The notes below the pieces were generated by a model that saw only the letters and a program-made list of their open reading frames with translations, was not told the DNA's origin and searched no databases. 64,000 nt of DNA from Pelagibius sp. CAU 1746 (GTDB lineage: Bacteria > Pseudomonadota > Alphaproteobacteria > Kiloniellales > Kiloniellaceae), in contig NZ_JBDOQT010000001.1 of NCBI RefSeq assembly GCF_039839785.1, positions 1,488,001 through 1,552,000 on the forward strand, written 5' to 3'. Both the position numbers and the translations under genes were made by a program. This document shows positions 23,950-31,956 of this stretch, one piece after another (the stretch's first letter is position 1; each line of letters opens with the position of its first letter).

Positions 23950-26256
23950 ATGTCCGATCTTTTCGCGGCCCCCCCGGCGTCTTCGCAGGGCGTGGGGCCT
24001 TATCCCTATCTGGAGGCTCTCAATGAGGGCCAGCGCGCCGCCGTCGAGGCTCTCGACGGCCCGGTGCTGGTGCTGGCCGGCGCGGGCACCGGCAAGACCC
24101 GGGCCCTGACCACCCGCCTGGCCCACCTGCTGATCACCGGCAAGGCGCGCTCGCCGGGCGAGATCCTGGCCGTCACCTTCACCAACAAGGCGGCGCGGGA
24201 GATGAAGGACCGGGTGGCGGCCCTGCTGAACCGCGAGTCGGTGGAGGGCTGGTGGCTCGGCACCTTCCACGCCATCGCCGCGCGCATCCTGCGCCGCAAC
24301 CCGGAGGCGGTGGGCCTGAAGAGCAACTTCACCATCCTCGACACCGACGACCAGATCCGCCTGATGAAGCAGATCCTGCAGGCCGAGAACGTCGACGAGA
24401 AGAAGTGGCCGGCGCGCGCCCTGCTGGCCATCATCGGGCGCTGGAAGGACCGCGGCCTGTCACCCGAGAAGGTATCGGCGGGCGAGGCCGGCGACTTCGC
24501 GCGCGGCCGCGCGGTGGAACTCTACAAAGCCTACCAGGAGCGCCTGCGCACTTTGAACGCCTGCGACTTCGGCGACCTGCTGCTGCACAACCTGACGCTC
24601 TTCCAGAACGAGCCGGAGGTGCTTGCCGACTACCACCGCCGCTTCCGCTACGTGCTGGTCGACGAGTACCAGGACACCAACGTCTCGCAGTATCTCTGGC
24701 TGCGCCTCCTGGCCCAGGGCCACAAGAACATCTGCTGCGTGGGCGACGACGACCAGTCGATCTACGGCTGGCGCGGCGCCGAGGTCGGCAACATCCTGCG
24801 CTTCGAGGAAGACTTCCCCGGCGCCAAGGTGGTGCGCCTGGAGCGCAACTACCGCTCCACCGGGCGCATCCTGGCCGCGGCCTCGGGCCTCATCGCCCAC
24901 AACGAGGGGCGCCTGGGCAAGACGCTGTGGACCGAGGACGACGAGGGAGAGAAGCTCCGCCTGCGCGGCCTCTGGGACGGTGAGGCCGAGGCGCGCTTCG
25001 TCGGCGAGGAGATCGAGGCCCTTATCGCCCGCGACAAGACGCACCCGCTGAACCAGATCGCCATCCTGGTGCGCACCGGCGCCATGACCCGCGAGTTCGA
25101 AGAGCGCTTCATCACTCTGGGCCTGCCCTACCGGGTCGTCGGCGGCCCGCGCTTCTACGAGCGCCAGGAGATCCGCGACGCGCTGGCCTACCTGCGCGCG
25201 CTGCATCAGCCCGCCGACGACCTGGCCTTCGAGCGCATCATGAACAAGCCCAAGCGCGGCCTGGGCGACGCCACCCTGCAGACGCTTTACCAGGCCGCGC
25301 GCGCCGGCGGCGTGCCTCTGGCCCTGGCCGCGCGCCGCCTCGCCGACACCGACGAGCTGCGCCCGGCCGCGCGCCGCAGCCTGACCAAGCTGCTGGACGA
25401 CTTCGACCGCTGGCGCGGGCTGATGGAGACCACGCCGCATCCGGAGCTGGCGGAGATCGTGCTGGAGGAGTCCGGCTACGTCGAGATGTGGCAGAACGAC
25501 AAGTCGCTGGAGGCGCCGGGGCGGCTGGAGAACCTGAAGGAATTCGTCAACGCCCTGGGCGAGTTCGAGAACCTCGCCGGCTTCCTGGAGCACGTCTCCC
25601 TGGTCATGGAGGCGATCACCCAGGAAGGCCAGGACATGGTCACCATCATGACCCTGCACGCCGCCAAGGGCCTGGAGTTCGACACCGTCTTCCTGCCGGG
25701 CTGGGAGGAGGGGCTGTTCCCCAACCAGCGCGCCCTCGACGAGACCGGGCGAAGCGGCCTGGAGGAGGAACGCCGCCTTGCCTACGTCGGCCTGACCCGC
25801 GCGCGCAAGCGGGTCATCATCTCCTTCGCCGCCAACCGGCGCATGCACGGCTCCTGGGCCGCGGCCATTCCCTCGCGCTTCGTCGACGAGCTGCCCAAGG
25901 AGCAGGTCGAGGTGGAGAGCGACCAGGGCGTCTACGGCGCCGCGGCGTCGGCTTTTGGCGGCATGGGGGACGGTTGGGGCGGTGCCGAGTGGCGCGAGGC
26001 GCGGGTCAGTCCCGGTCTGCATCGCGCGCGCCAGCGCCGGGACAAGGGCTCCTCGCCCTTCATCGACGTGGTGCCGACCCGGGTCGAGACCATCGGCAGC
26101 GGCGCCTTCCAGCGCGGCGACCGGGTGTTCCATCAGAAATTCGGCTACGGCAGCATCAAATCCGTCGAGGGCGAGCGCCTCAACATCAGCTTCGACAAGG
26201 CCGGCGAGAAGAAAGTCATCGCCAGCTTCGTGGTGCCCGCCGACCAGGCCGGCTGA
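23950..26256 (+). CDS. UvrD/PcrA/Rep-family superfamily 1 DNA helicase
   Basis: A 768-residue 3'-5' DNA helicase. It has a Q-motif region LNEGQRAAVEALDGPVLVLAGAGTGKT with Walker A at about 36-43, motif Ia VTFTNKAAREMKDR, motif II VDEYQDTN, motif III GDDDQSIYGWRGA, motif IV ERNYRSTGRIL, motif V TLHAAKGLEFDTVFLPGWEEGLFP and motif VI EERRLAYVGLTRA. A C-terminal Tudor-like segment (FQRGDRVFHQKFGYGSI) is typical of UvrD/PcrA, where it contacts RNA polymerase. It serves in nucleotide excision repair, mismatch repair or replication restart. Whether it is the uvrD or rep equivalent cannot be settled by eye. Confidence 0.93.
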   Translation: MSDLFAAPPASSQGVGPYPYLEALNEGQRAAVEALDGPVLVLAGAGTGKTRALTTRLAHLLITGKARSPGEILAVTFTNKAAREMKDRVAALLNRESVEGWWLGTFHAIAARILRRNPEAVGLKSNFTILDTDDQIRLMKQILQAENVDEKKWPARALLAIIGRWKDRGLSPEKVSAGEAGDFARGRAVELYKAYQERLRTLNACDFGDLLLHNLTLFQNEPEVLADYHRRFRYVLVDEYQDTNVSQYLWLRLLAQGHKNICCVGDDDQSIYGWRGAEVGNILRFEEDFPGAKVVRLERNYRSTGRILAAASGLIAHNEGRLGKTLWTEDDEGEKLRLRGLWDGEAEARFVGEEIEALIARDKTHPLNQIAILVRTGAMTREFEERFITLGLPYRVVGGPRFYERQEIRDALAYLRALHQPADDLAFERIMNKPKRGLGDATLQTLYQAARAGGVPLALAARRLADTDELRPAARRSLTKLLDDFDRWRGLMETTPHPELAEIVLEESGYVEMWQNDKSLEAPGRLENLKEFVNALGEFENLAGFLEHVSLVMEAITQEGQDMVTIMTLHAAKGLEFDTVFLPGWEEGLFPNQRALDETGRSGLEEERRLAYVGLTRARKRVIISFAANRRMHGSWAAAIPSRFVDELPKEQVEVESDQGVYGAAASAFGGMGDGWGGAEWREARVSPGLHRARQRRDKGSSPFIDVVPTRVETIGSGAFQRGDRVFHQKFGYGSIKSVEGERLNISFDKAGEKKVIASFVVPADQAG

Positions 26257-26288
26257 GTTCCCTTTCCACCTGACAGAGACAGCTTCCC

Positions 26289-27179
26289 GTGAGTGCGACC
26301 TACTGTTTGTCCCTGAGCGTCCCTGCACAGACGTTGGACACCTTCGAGGCGATCTTCGAACCCCTGGACGGCGCCATCGTCACCGGCGCGCGCGACAGCG
26401 TCGGCATCGTGCCCTGGCAGCTCTACCTGGCCGAACGGCCGGAGGACGCCGAGGTCGAACGCCTGATCGCCATCGCCTGCGAAGTTGCGGATCTTGCGGA
26501 AACGCCCGCCTACAGCCTGGAGGCGTTGCCCGATATCGACTGGGTGGCGGAGAGCCAGAAGGCGCTGCCGCCGATCGCCGCCGGGCGCTTTCGCGTCCGC
26601 GGCTCCCACGTCACCGAGCCGGCGCCGCCGGGCGCCATCGACCTGTTGATCGACGCCAACGCCGCCTTCGGCACCGGACGCCACGAAACCACGCGCGGCT
26701 GCCTCCTGGCCCTGCAGGACATCGCCAAGAAGCGGCCGGTCGGCCGGCCGATCACCCGCATCCTCGACATGGGCTGCGGCTCCGGCGTGCTGGCCATGGC
26801 GGCGGCCAAGCTGTGGCCCTGCCGGGTGCTGGGCGTCGACAACGACGCGCCCTCCATCAGGGTCGCCCAGGAGAATCTCGAGGCCAATGGCGTCGCCGAC
26901 ACGGTGCATTTGTTGCTGGGCGACGGTTTCAAGGACGCGCGGGTGCGCCGCGAGGGACCCTACGAGCTGATCCTCGCCAACATCCTGGCCGAGCCGCTCT
27001 GCGCCATGGCCCGGGAGGTGACGCGCCACCTCGCCCCCGGCGGCACGGTGATCCTCTCCGGCCTCTTGATCTCCCAGGAGCGCCAGGTCACCGCCCGCTA
27101 CCGCGCCGCCGGCTTGGCGCTGGTGAAGCGCTATCGCCTGGGCGAGTGGTCGACGCTGGTGCTGGGCGGCGGCGTGTGA
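26289..27179 (+). CDS. prmA: ribosomal protein L11 methyltransferase PrmA
   Basis: A 296-residue SAM-dependent methyltransferase that trimethylates ribosomal protein L11. The N-terminal substrate-binding domain (about 1-110) is followed by the Rossmann domain with FGTGRHETTRGCL, LDMGCGSGVLAMAAAKL (about 158) and LILANILAEPL (about 232), all close to PrmA. The start is a GTG 33 bases after the helicase stop, so the two probably share a transcript. A GC-rich hairpin directly follows the stop codon. Confidence 0.9.
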   Translation: MSATYCLSLSVPAQTLDTFEAIFEPLDGAIVTGARDSVGIVPWQLYLAERPEDAEVERLIAIACEVADLAETPAYSLEALPDIDWVAESQKALPPIAAGRFRVRGSHVTEPAPPGAIDLLIDANAAFGTGRHETTRGCLLALQDIAKKRPVGRPITRILDMGCGSGVLAMAAAKLWPCRVLGVDNDAPSIRVAQENLEANGVADTVHLLLGDGFKDARVRREGPYELILANILAEPLCAMAREVTRHLAPGGTVILSGLLISQERQVTARYRAAGLALVKRYRLGEWSTLVLGGGV

Positions 27180-27186
27180 AATGACA

Positions 27187-27219
27187 CCGGCGGCGCTTCC
27201 GTCATGGAGGCGCCGCCGG
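27187..27219. repeat. GC-rich hairpin, copy 1
   Basis: A 14-base stem (CCGGCGGCGCTTCC with GGAGGCGCCGCCGG, one mismatch) and loop gtcat, starting 8 bases after the prmA stop. No T-run follows. It is either a U-poor terminator or an REP-like element. Confidence 0.6.
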
Positions 27220-27398
27220 CCGCCGCCTCTCGGCAGCTACGTCCTTCCGGTTTGGATTAAGCGGGGAGGACGATCTCGGGGCAGGAAGCTCTGCCGCTGT
27301 TGATTTGGGATGTTCCGCGGGGTTTTCCAGTCGCCTTTTGGCTGTTCCGGCGGAAGAAATTCTCAACTTTTCGTGTTGTGGCCGGAGCTGAGAAGCGA

Positions 27399-27429
27399 CG
27401 GCGGCGCCTCCTTCTTGGAAGCGCCGCCG
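27399..27429. repeat. GC-rich hairpin, copy 2 (inverted relative to copy 1)
   Basis: A 13-base stem (CGGCGGCGCCTCC with GGAAGCGCCGCCG, one mismatch) and loop ttctt. Its reverse complement matches copy 1 almost base for base outside the loop. It lies 117 bases past the stop of the minus-strand DUF1127 gene. Confidence 0.6.
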
Positions 27430-27546
27430 GGTGCCGCCGTCCTGGCGGCGGGAGCGGGATGGTCCTTGCGGGACCGCGCTCCGGTTCTCGTCCCGTGGCT
27501 AACCGTGTTCAGACGAGCTTTTCTTGCGGCTTCCCGGATGCCGGCC

Positions 27547-28194
27547 TCAGGCGGCCGGACGGTCGAGGTTCTGATTGGCCGCCTGCTGCAGGCTGCGGCG
27601 TACTTCCACCAGGGCCAACAACTGGGCCGGAACGGGTTCTGCCGCCGGGATGCCGGCGATGCCGGCCGTCGCGCCGGTGGTATCCGGGGTCCGGCCGGAC
27701 GAGAGCGCGTCGACGATGTCGGGAATCTCCGCGCGGGAGATGCCGATGTCGGCGAGCATTTCGTCGGACAGGGCCGAGAGCTCACGCAGGGTGCGGCGGC
27801 GGTTCACTTCGCGCGCGGCCCAGGCGGCCAGCCCGTGCCAGGCGGAATTGCCGCCGCTCGGGGCCGCATCGCCGGAGGCGTCGCAGCTCAGCGCCGCGGT
27901 CGCGGCGATCTCCGCGCGGTCCACGCCGATGTCGTTCAGCATACGATCGTCGAGCGCGGTCAGGGCCTTCAGGGTGCGGCGGCACTGCCGGCGGCGGCGC
28001 CAGGCGGCGAAGAAGGCGGAGAGGCCGCTCCGGAGGGCGATGGCTCGGGCAGCGCTGCGCAGGTGATCGGCGATGTACTCGGCCCGCAGGGTCCGGGCCG
28101 TGTTGATGACAGTATCGACGTCAAGGGATCGCTGATCCCACCGCACTGCCTCGCTGCCGACAGGGCGACCGGGGAAATCAGATAGGCGGGTCAT
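27547..28194 (-). CDS. protein with two DUF1127 domains
   Basis: A 215-residue protein carrying two DUF1127 motifs: residues about 60-98 (FFAAWRRRRQCRRTLKALTALDDRMLNDIGVDRAEI) and about 121-163 (LAAWAAREVNRRRTLRELSALSDEMLADIGISRAEI). Most alphaproteobacterial DUF1127 proteins are 45-100 residues with one motif; some bind RNA or affect phosphate and C1 metabolism. The N-terminal 50 residues and the Pro/Ala-rich tail have no recognisable domain. The ATG was chosen for its ggag ribosome-binding site 8 bases upstream; the frame continues open on the opposite strand of the neighbouring gene and that part is not coding. The gene is divergent from the aminopeptidase gene. Confidence 0.82.
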   Translation of the reverse strand: MTRLSDFPGRPVGSEAVRWDQRSLDVDTVINTARTLRAEYIADHLRSAARAIALRSGLSAFFAAWRRRRQCRRTLKALTALDDRMLNDIGVDRAEIAATAALSCDASGDAAPSGGNSAWHGLAAWAAREVNRRRTLRELSALSDEMLADIGISRAEIPDIVDALSSGRTPDTTGATAGIAGIPAAEPVPAQLLALVEVRRSLQQAANQNLDRPAA

Positions 28195-28404
28195 GACAAA
28201 GGACTCCAAAAAACGCGGCTTTATGGTTTTCGAAAAGGGTTCGGGAATTGCGGCTGCCGAAGGGGCTTGCCAAGTCGGGCGCGAGCCCTGACCTTCAAAG
28301 AAGAGATGAGGGGAGCGGCAAAGGCTTGAAAGCGAGTTTTTCGCACTGCAGCATTGCAGCTCCTGCATGAGTGCCGATGGATGATCGAGGAAAGACCTGA
28401 TTCT

Positions 28405-30252
28405 ATGGCGAAAACCGAGGCTCTTGACGTTACCGCCGAGACTGCCGCCGGCCGCTTGGCCGCTCTGCGCGCGGAACTGGCCCAGTGCGGCGTGGACGGT
28501 TTCCTGGTCCCGCGCGGCGACGAGCATCAGGGAGAATATGTGCCCCCTTCGGCCGAACGCCTGGCCTGGCTGACCGGCTTCAAGGGCTCGGCCGGCATGG
28601 CCTGCGTGCTGAGCGGGGCGGCGGCGATCTTCGTCGACGGGCGCTACACCCTGCAGGTCCGCCAGGAGGTCGAGGAGAGGCTCTTCACGCCGCGCCACGT
28701 CACCGAGGAGCCGCTGTCGGAGTGGCTGAAGGAGAACCTGCGCCCCGGCCAGCGCCTGGCCTACGATCCCTGGCTCCACACCGAGGACCAGGTGCGCCGC
28801 CTGGAGAAGACGCTGGACGGCCTCGGCGCCAGTCTGGTGGCCCTGGAAGAGAACCCCCTGGACGCCGTCTGGCGCGACCGCCCGGCGCCGCCCAAGGCCG
28901 AGATCCAGCTGCACGACCTGGCGCTGGCCGGGCGCAGCAGCGCCGACAAGCGTGAGGAATTGGGCGGCGAGCTGGACAAGGCCGGTGTCGCCGCGGCGGT
29001 GCTGACCCTGCCGGACTCCATCGCCTGGCTGCTGAACGTGCGCGGCGGCGACGTCACCCACTCGCCGCTGCCGCTGTCCTTCGCCCTGCTGTACGCCGAC
29101 GGCGGCGTGGAATGGTTCGTCGATCCCGACAAGCTGACCCCGCAGGTGGTCCAGCAGCTCGGCAACGCCGTTTCCATCGAGGCGCCGGAGCGCCTGGGCG
29201 ACAGCCTCAGCCGCCTCGGCAAGGCCGGGCACAAGGTGCTGGCCGACCCCGCCACCGCGGCGCGCTGGATCTTCGAGCGCCTGCGCGCGGCCGGGGCCGA
29301 GGTGCTGCCGGGCGCCGATCCCTGCCTGCTGCCCAAGGCCTGCAAGAACGCGGCGGAGCTGGAGGGCATGCGGCGCGCCCACCGGCGCGACGGCGCCGCG
29401 GTCAGCCGCTTCCTGCATTGGCTGAGCGTGGAGGCGGAGGCGCGCGCCGCGGGCGACAGCGATGGGGGGCCGGTCAGCGAGATGGAGGCGGCGAAGAGGC
29501 TGGAGGCGTTCCGCGCCGAGACCGGGGAACTGCGCGACCTTTCCTTCGACACCATCGCCGGCTCGGGCCCGAACGGCGCCATCGTCCACTACCGGGTCAG
29601 CGAGGAGAGCGACCGGGCGTTGGGGCAAGGGGAGCTGTTCCTCTGCGATTCCGGCGGCCAGTATCCCGACGGCACCACCGACATCACCCGCACGCTGGCC
29701 ATCGGCGCGCCCAGCGAGGAAATGCGCCGGCGCTTCACGCTGGTGCTCAAGGGCCACATCGCGCTCGCGCGGGCGCGTTTTCCCAAGGGCACCTCGGGCA
29801 GCCAGCTCGACAGCCTGGCCCGCTATGCCCTGTGGCAGGAAGGCCTCGACTACGACCACGGCACCGGCCACGGCGTGGGCAGCTACCTGAACGTCCACGA
29901 GGGGCCGCAGCGCATCTCCAAGCTGCCCAACAGCGTCGCCCTGAAGCCGGGCATGATCGTCTCCAACGAGCCGGGCTACTACAAGACCGGCGCCTACGGC
30001 ATCCGCATCGAGAACCTGGTGGCGGTGACCGAGAGCCCGCGCGGCGAGGGGGAGGAGCGCGAGATGCTGGCCTTCGAGACCCTGACGCTGGCGCCCATCG
30101 ACCGGCGGCTGGTGCTACGCGATCTGCTCAGCGCGGAGGAAGCGGCTTGGCTGGACAGCTACCACGCAAGGGTGCGCGCGGAGATCGCTCCCCAGTTGGA
30201 GGGAGCGGCAAGGTCCTGGCTGGAAGCGGCGACGGCGCCGCTGGCGGAATAG
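28405..30252 (+). CDS. M24B Xaa-Pro aminopeptidase (two creatinase-N domains)
   Basis: A 615-residue aminopeptidase P of the long type, with two creatinase-like N-terminal domains (about 15-300) and a C-terminal pita-bread domain. Metal ligands appear in order: Asp in FLCDSGGQY, Asp in TTDITRTLAIG, His in GTGHGVGSYLNVHEGP, Glu in SNEPGYY and Glu in GIRIENL. It removes an N-terminal residue before proline, probably in the cytoplasm since there is no signal peptide. I chose the ATG behind gaggaaag; two upstream ATGs lack a ribosome-binding site. A dispersed palindromic repeat follows the stop codon. Confidence 0.92.
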   Translation: MAKTEALDVTAETAAGRLAALRAELAQCGVDGFLVPRGDEHQGEYVPPSAERLAWLTGFKGSAGMACVLSGAAAIFVDGRYTLQVRQEVEERLFTPRHVTEEPLSEWLKENLRPGQRLAYDPWLHTEDQVRRLEKTLDGLGASLVALEENPLDAVWRDRPAPPKAEIQLHDLALAGRSSADKREELGGELDKAGVAAAVLTLPDSIAWLLNVRGGDVTHSPLPLSFALLYADGGVEWFVDPDKLTPQVVQQLGNAVSIEAPERLGDSLSRLGKAGHKVLADPATAARWIFERLRAAGAEVLPGADPCLLPKACKNAAELEGMRRAHRRDGAAVSRFLHWLSVEAEARAAGDSDGGPVSEMEAAKRLEAFRAETGELRDLSFDTIAGSGPNGAIVHYRVSEESDRALGQGELFLCDSGGQYPDGTTDITRTLAIGAPSEEMRRRFTLVLKGHIALARARFPKGTSGSQLDSLARYALWQEGLDYDHGTGHGVGSYLNVHEGPQRISKLPNSVALKPGMIVSNEPGYYKTGAYGIRIENLVAVTESPRGEGEEREMLAFETLTLAPIDRRLVLRDLLSAEEAAWLDSYHARVRAEIAPQLEGAARSWLEAATAPLAE

Positions 30253-30262
30253 CGGCGGCCAA

Positions 30263-30318
30263 GAGCGGATCAGGGGCAGCCGGAATCGCCAACTGCGATC
30301 CACCGGCCCTGTGAGTCC
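30263..30318. repeat. dispersed palindromic repeat, copy 2
   Basis: The reverse-complement counterpart of the repeat at 19041-19096. It shares the CACAGGGCCGG core, GGATCGC, TTGGCGA and CCCCTGATC, and has the same hairpin layout. It lies between the convergent ends of the aminopeptidase gene and the small gene at 30322. Confidence 0.7.
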
Positions 30319-30321
30319 GGT

Positions 30322-30591
30322 CTAGCCGGCCTTCTCGGCGCCGGTTTCGAACAGGGCCTTCATGTAGGCGTGCTGGATGTCCTGGATGTGGCGGGCGATA
30401 TCGGCCAGGTCCTGGCCGATGCGCTCGGCCATCTGCAGGTCTTCGCTGATATAGAGGTCGGTCGGCTCGGCCCAGCGCTGCGTCATGTGAATGAGCGCCC
30501 GGTAGGCTGCCTTCTCATGGGACTTGTCCCCACGGCCCAGTTCCTGGACCTGGTCGAGAATGAATTCGAGGCTATCGTCGGCCGTCAGCAT
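30322..30591 (-). CDS. small conserved-type protein of unknown function
   Basis: An 89-residue acidic, mostly helical soluble protein (LTADDSLEFILDQVQELGRGDKSHEKAAYRALIHMTQRWAEP...), with no signal peptide or membrane segment. Codon use is like the neighbours, and the frame is clean from the ATG to the TAG, so it looks genuine. I do not recognise the family. It is convergent with the aminopeptidase gene. Confidence 0.65.
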   Translation of the reverse strand: MLTADDSLEFILDQVQELGRGDKSHEKAAYRALIHMTQRWAEPTDLYISEDLQMAERIGQDLADIARHIQDIQHAYMKALFETGAEKAG

Positions 30592-30893
30592 GGTCCTGCC
30601 CAGTGTAGCTGTTGCCCGGCGAAACTACGCGGAAGCTGGTAAAAAGACTGTTTAGCTCACTGAAAGAACGGCTCGAATCCGACGATTTTTGCCGCACCCG
30701 CGTGTGTCCTGCGTGCGTGGTTCGCCCGGAGGATGAAGGATTTGATCTTCGGGCCTGACGACGGGATCGATCCAGTTGAGTGAACTAAACCATAAGGATT
30801 AGCGCACGTTAGGATTCCTCAACGATCACGCTGGCCGGCAAGCGGCCCCTTTCCGGCGGCGGCGCTGGACGATGACGAGATTGGCCCGCTCAG
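30592..30893. other. intergenic region with a spaced inverted repeat
   Basis: A 302-base gap between two minus-strand genes with no convincing coding frame. It must carry the promoter of the 89-residue gene. The only structure I see is the inverted repeat GTTTAGCTCACT (30650-30661) and AGTGAACTAAAC (30779-30790), 11 of 12 bases complementary, enclosing 117 bases. Confidence 0.5.
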
Positions 30894-31730
30894 CTAGTGT
30901 GCCACAGGCTGCCAGTGGGGCGCCGGCTCGCCTCTGCGAATGCCGTCGTTCAGCCAATGGTCCCATTCCGCGTCGATGTTTGCATAGGTGCCATCGCGGC
31001 GGATTTCTCTCAGCCCCTGATCGAGCAGTTCGGCAAGTTCCGTCGAGCGGCCGCCGAGGCGCTTGGAAAAAGATATAAAAAGGTCCACTTCCGCGAGGCG
31101 GAGTATCGGTACCGGGGCGGGATCTATGCGCCGGGCATTCCTGCTGATGTGATACTTGGCGACTTTTTCGTAAACCAGGGCAAAGTCCGCCCGTTTGCGA
31201 GCGACCAGTGCGAGTGTCTGGAGATCCGACTCGACGTTGATCTTGTTGATCGATGTGTTTGCATCCAATTCATCGGTATAGGTGTAGCCGCGCACGATGG
31301 CGACGGTTCCCTTGGCGATGTCGTCGACCTTGAAGTCGCTGCCACGCTCGGGATGGGCGTAGACGAGAAGGCGGCTCTGGAACAGCGGCTCTTGGTGAAA
31401 AATGAAAAGCTTGAGATTCTCCGGCGAGTTGCTCGTGTTGAAACAGCCGACCTGCCGTCCGGCCTCGACCTCCCTGCGGCAGCGCGCATAGGGTGAAATC
31501 AAAAACCTCACCTTGCAGCCGACTGCATGATAGGCAGCTGAGATGATATCGAGAGAGATTCCGCGAAGCTCTCCCTCGTAGAGTCCCGAATATGGGAACC
31601 AGGCATCTTCCGCTGCGATTTCAGGGGCTTCGAATACCGGACAAGCGTCATCCGCGTTTGCCGGGTTTGCCCAAGCCGGCAAAATCACAATAAGGCCGAG
31701 CCTCAGGAATTTGCGCATCGCTAGCCGCAT
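30894..31730 (-). CDS. orphan periplasmic solute-binding protein (family 3, PBP2 fold)
   Basis: A 278-residue exported protein with a signal peptide (about 1-27, ending in ANA). Its body follows the family 3 amino-acid/opine-binding layout: opening YSGLYEGELRGISLDIISAAYHAVG, DIAKGTVAIVRGYTYTDELD, ALVARKRADFALVYEKVAKYHI and the closing LDQGLREIRRDGTYANIDAEW. Four cysteines could form disulfides. No permease or ATPase gene is nearby. Instead it is divergent from an orphan histidine kinase across 226 bases, which suggests a sensory rather than a transport role, though that is inference. The ligand is unknown. Confidence 0.8.
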   Translation of the reverse strand: MRLAMRKFLRLGLIVILPAWANPANADDACPVFEAPEIAAEDAWFPYSGLYEGELRGISLDIISAAYHAVGCKVRFLISPYARCRREVEAGRQVGCFNTSNSPENLKLFIFHQEPLFQSRLLVYAHPERGSDFKVDDIAKGTVAIVRGYTYTDELDANTSINKINVESDLQTLALVARKRADFALVYEKVAKYHISRNARRIDPAPVPILRLAEVDLFISFSKRLGGRSTELAELLDQGLREIRRDGTYANIDAEWDHWLNDGIRRGEPAPHWQPVAH

Positions 31731-31956
31731 TGCCGGATCTAGTCATTATGATGTAGCTCAATCTACTAAAATTTGTTGTCATCTGGGTAGGGTGTCATGG
31801 CCTTCGCTTCGAGGTTGAATGAAGAGGTCATTTGCCTTCTATGCGGCATCATTTCGTGAGATAGCAGCGCCTCATTCAGGCGGGCGCAACAAGCGGCGCT
31901 GATGCCATGACTAGCAGATGAAATCGCGGATTTGCAGCGACCAGCAAGAAGCAATC

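Larger units (their letters stand above)
27180..27546. other. intergenic region between convergent prmA and DUF1127 gene
   Basis: A 367-base gap with no convincing gene. It contains two copies of one GC-rich hairpin, listed separately, and an AT-richer stretch at 27300-27400. I see no promoter or RNA gene. Confidence 0.6.
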
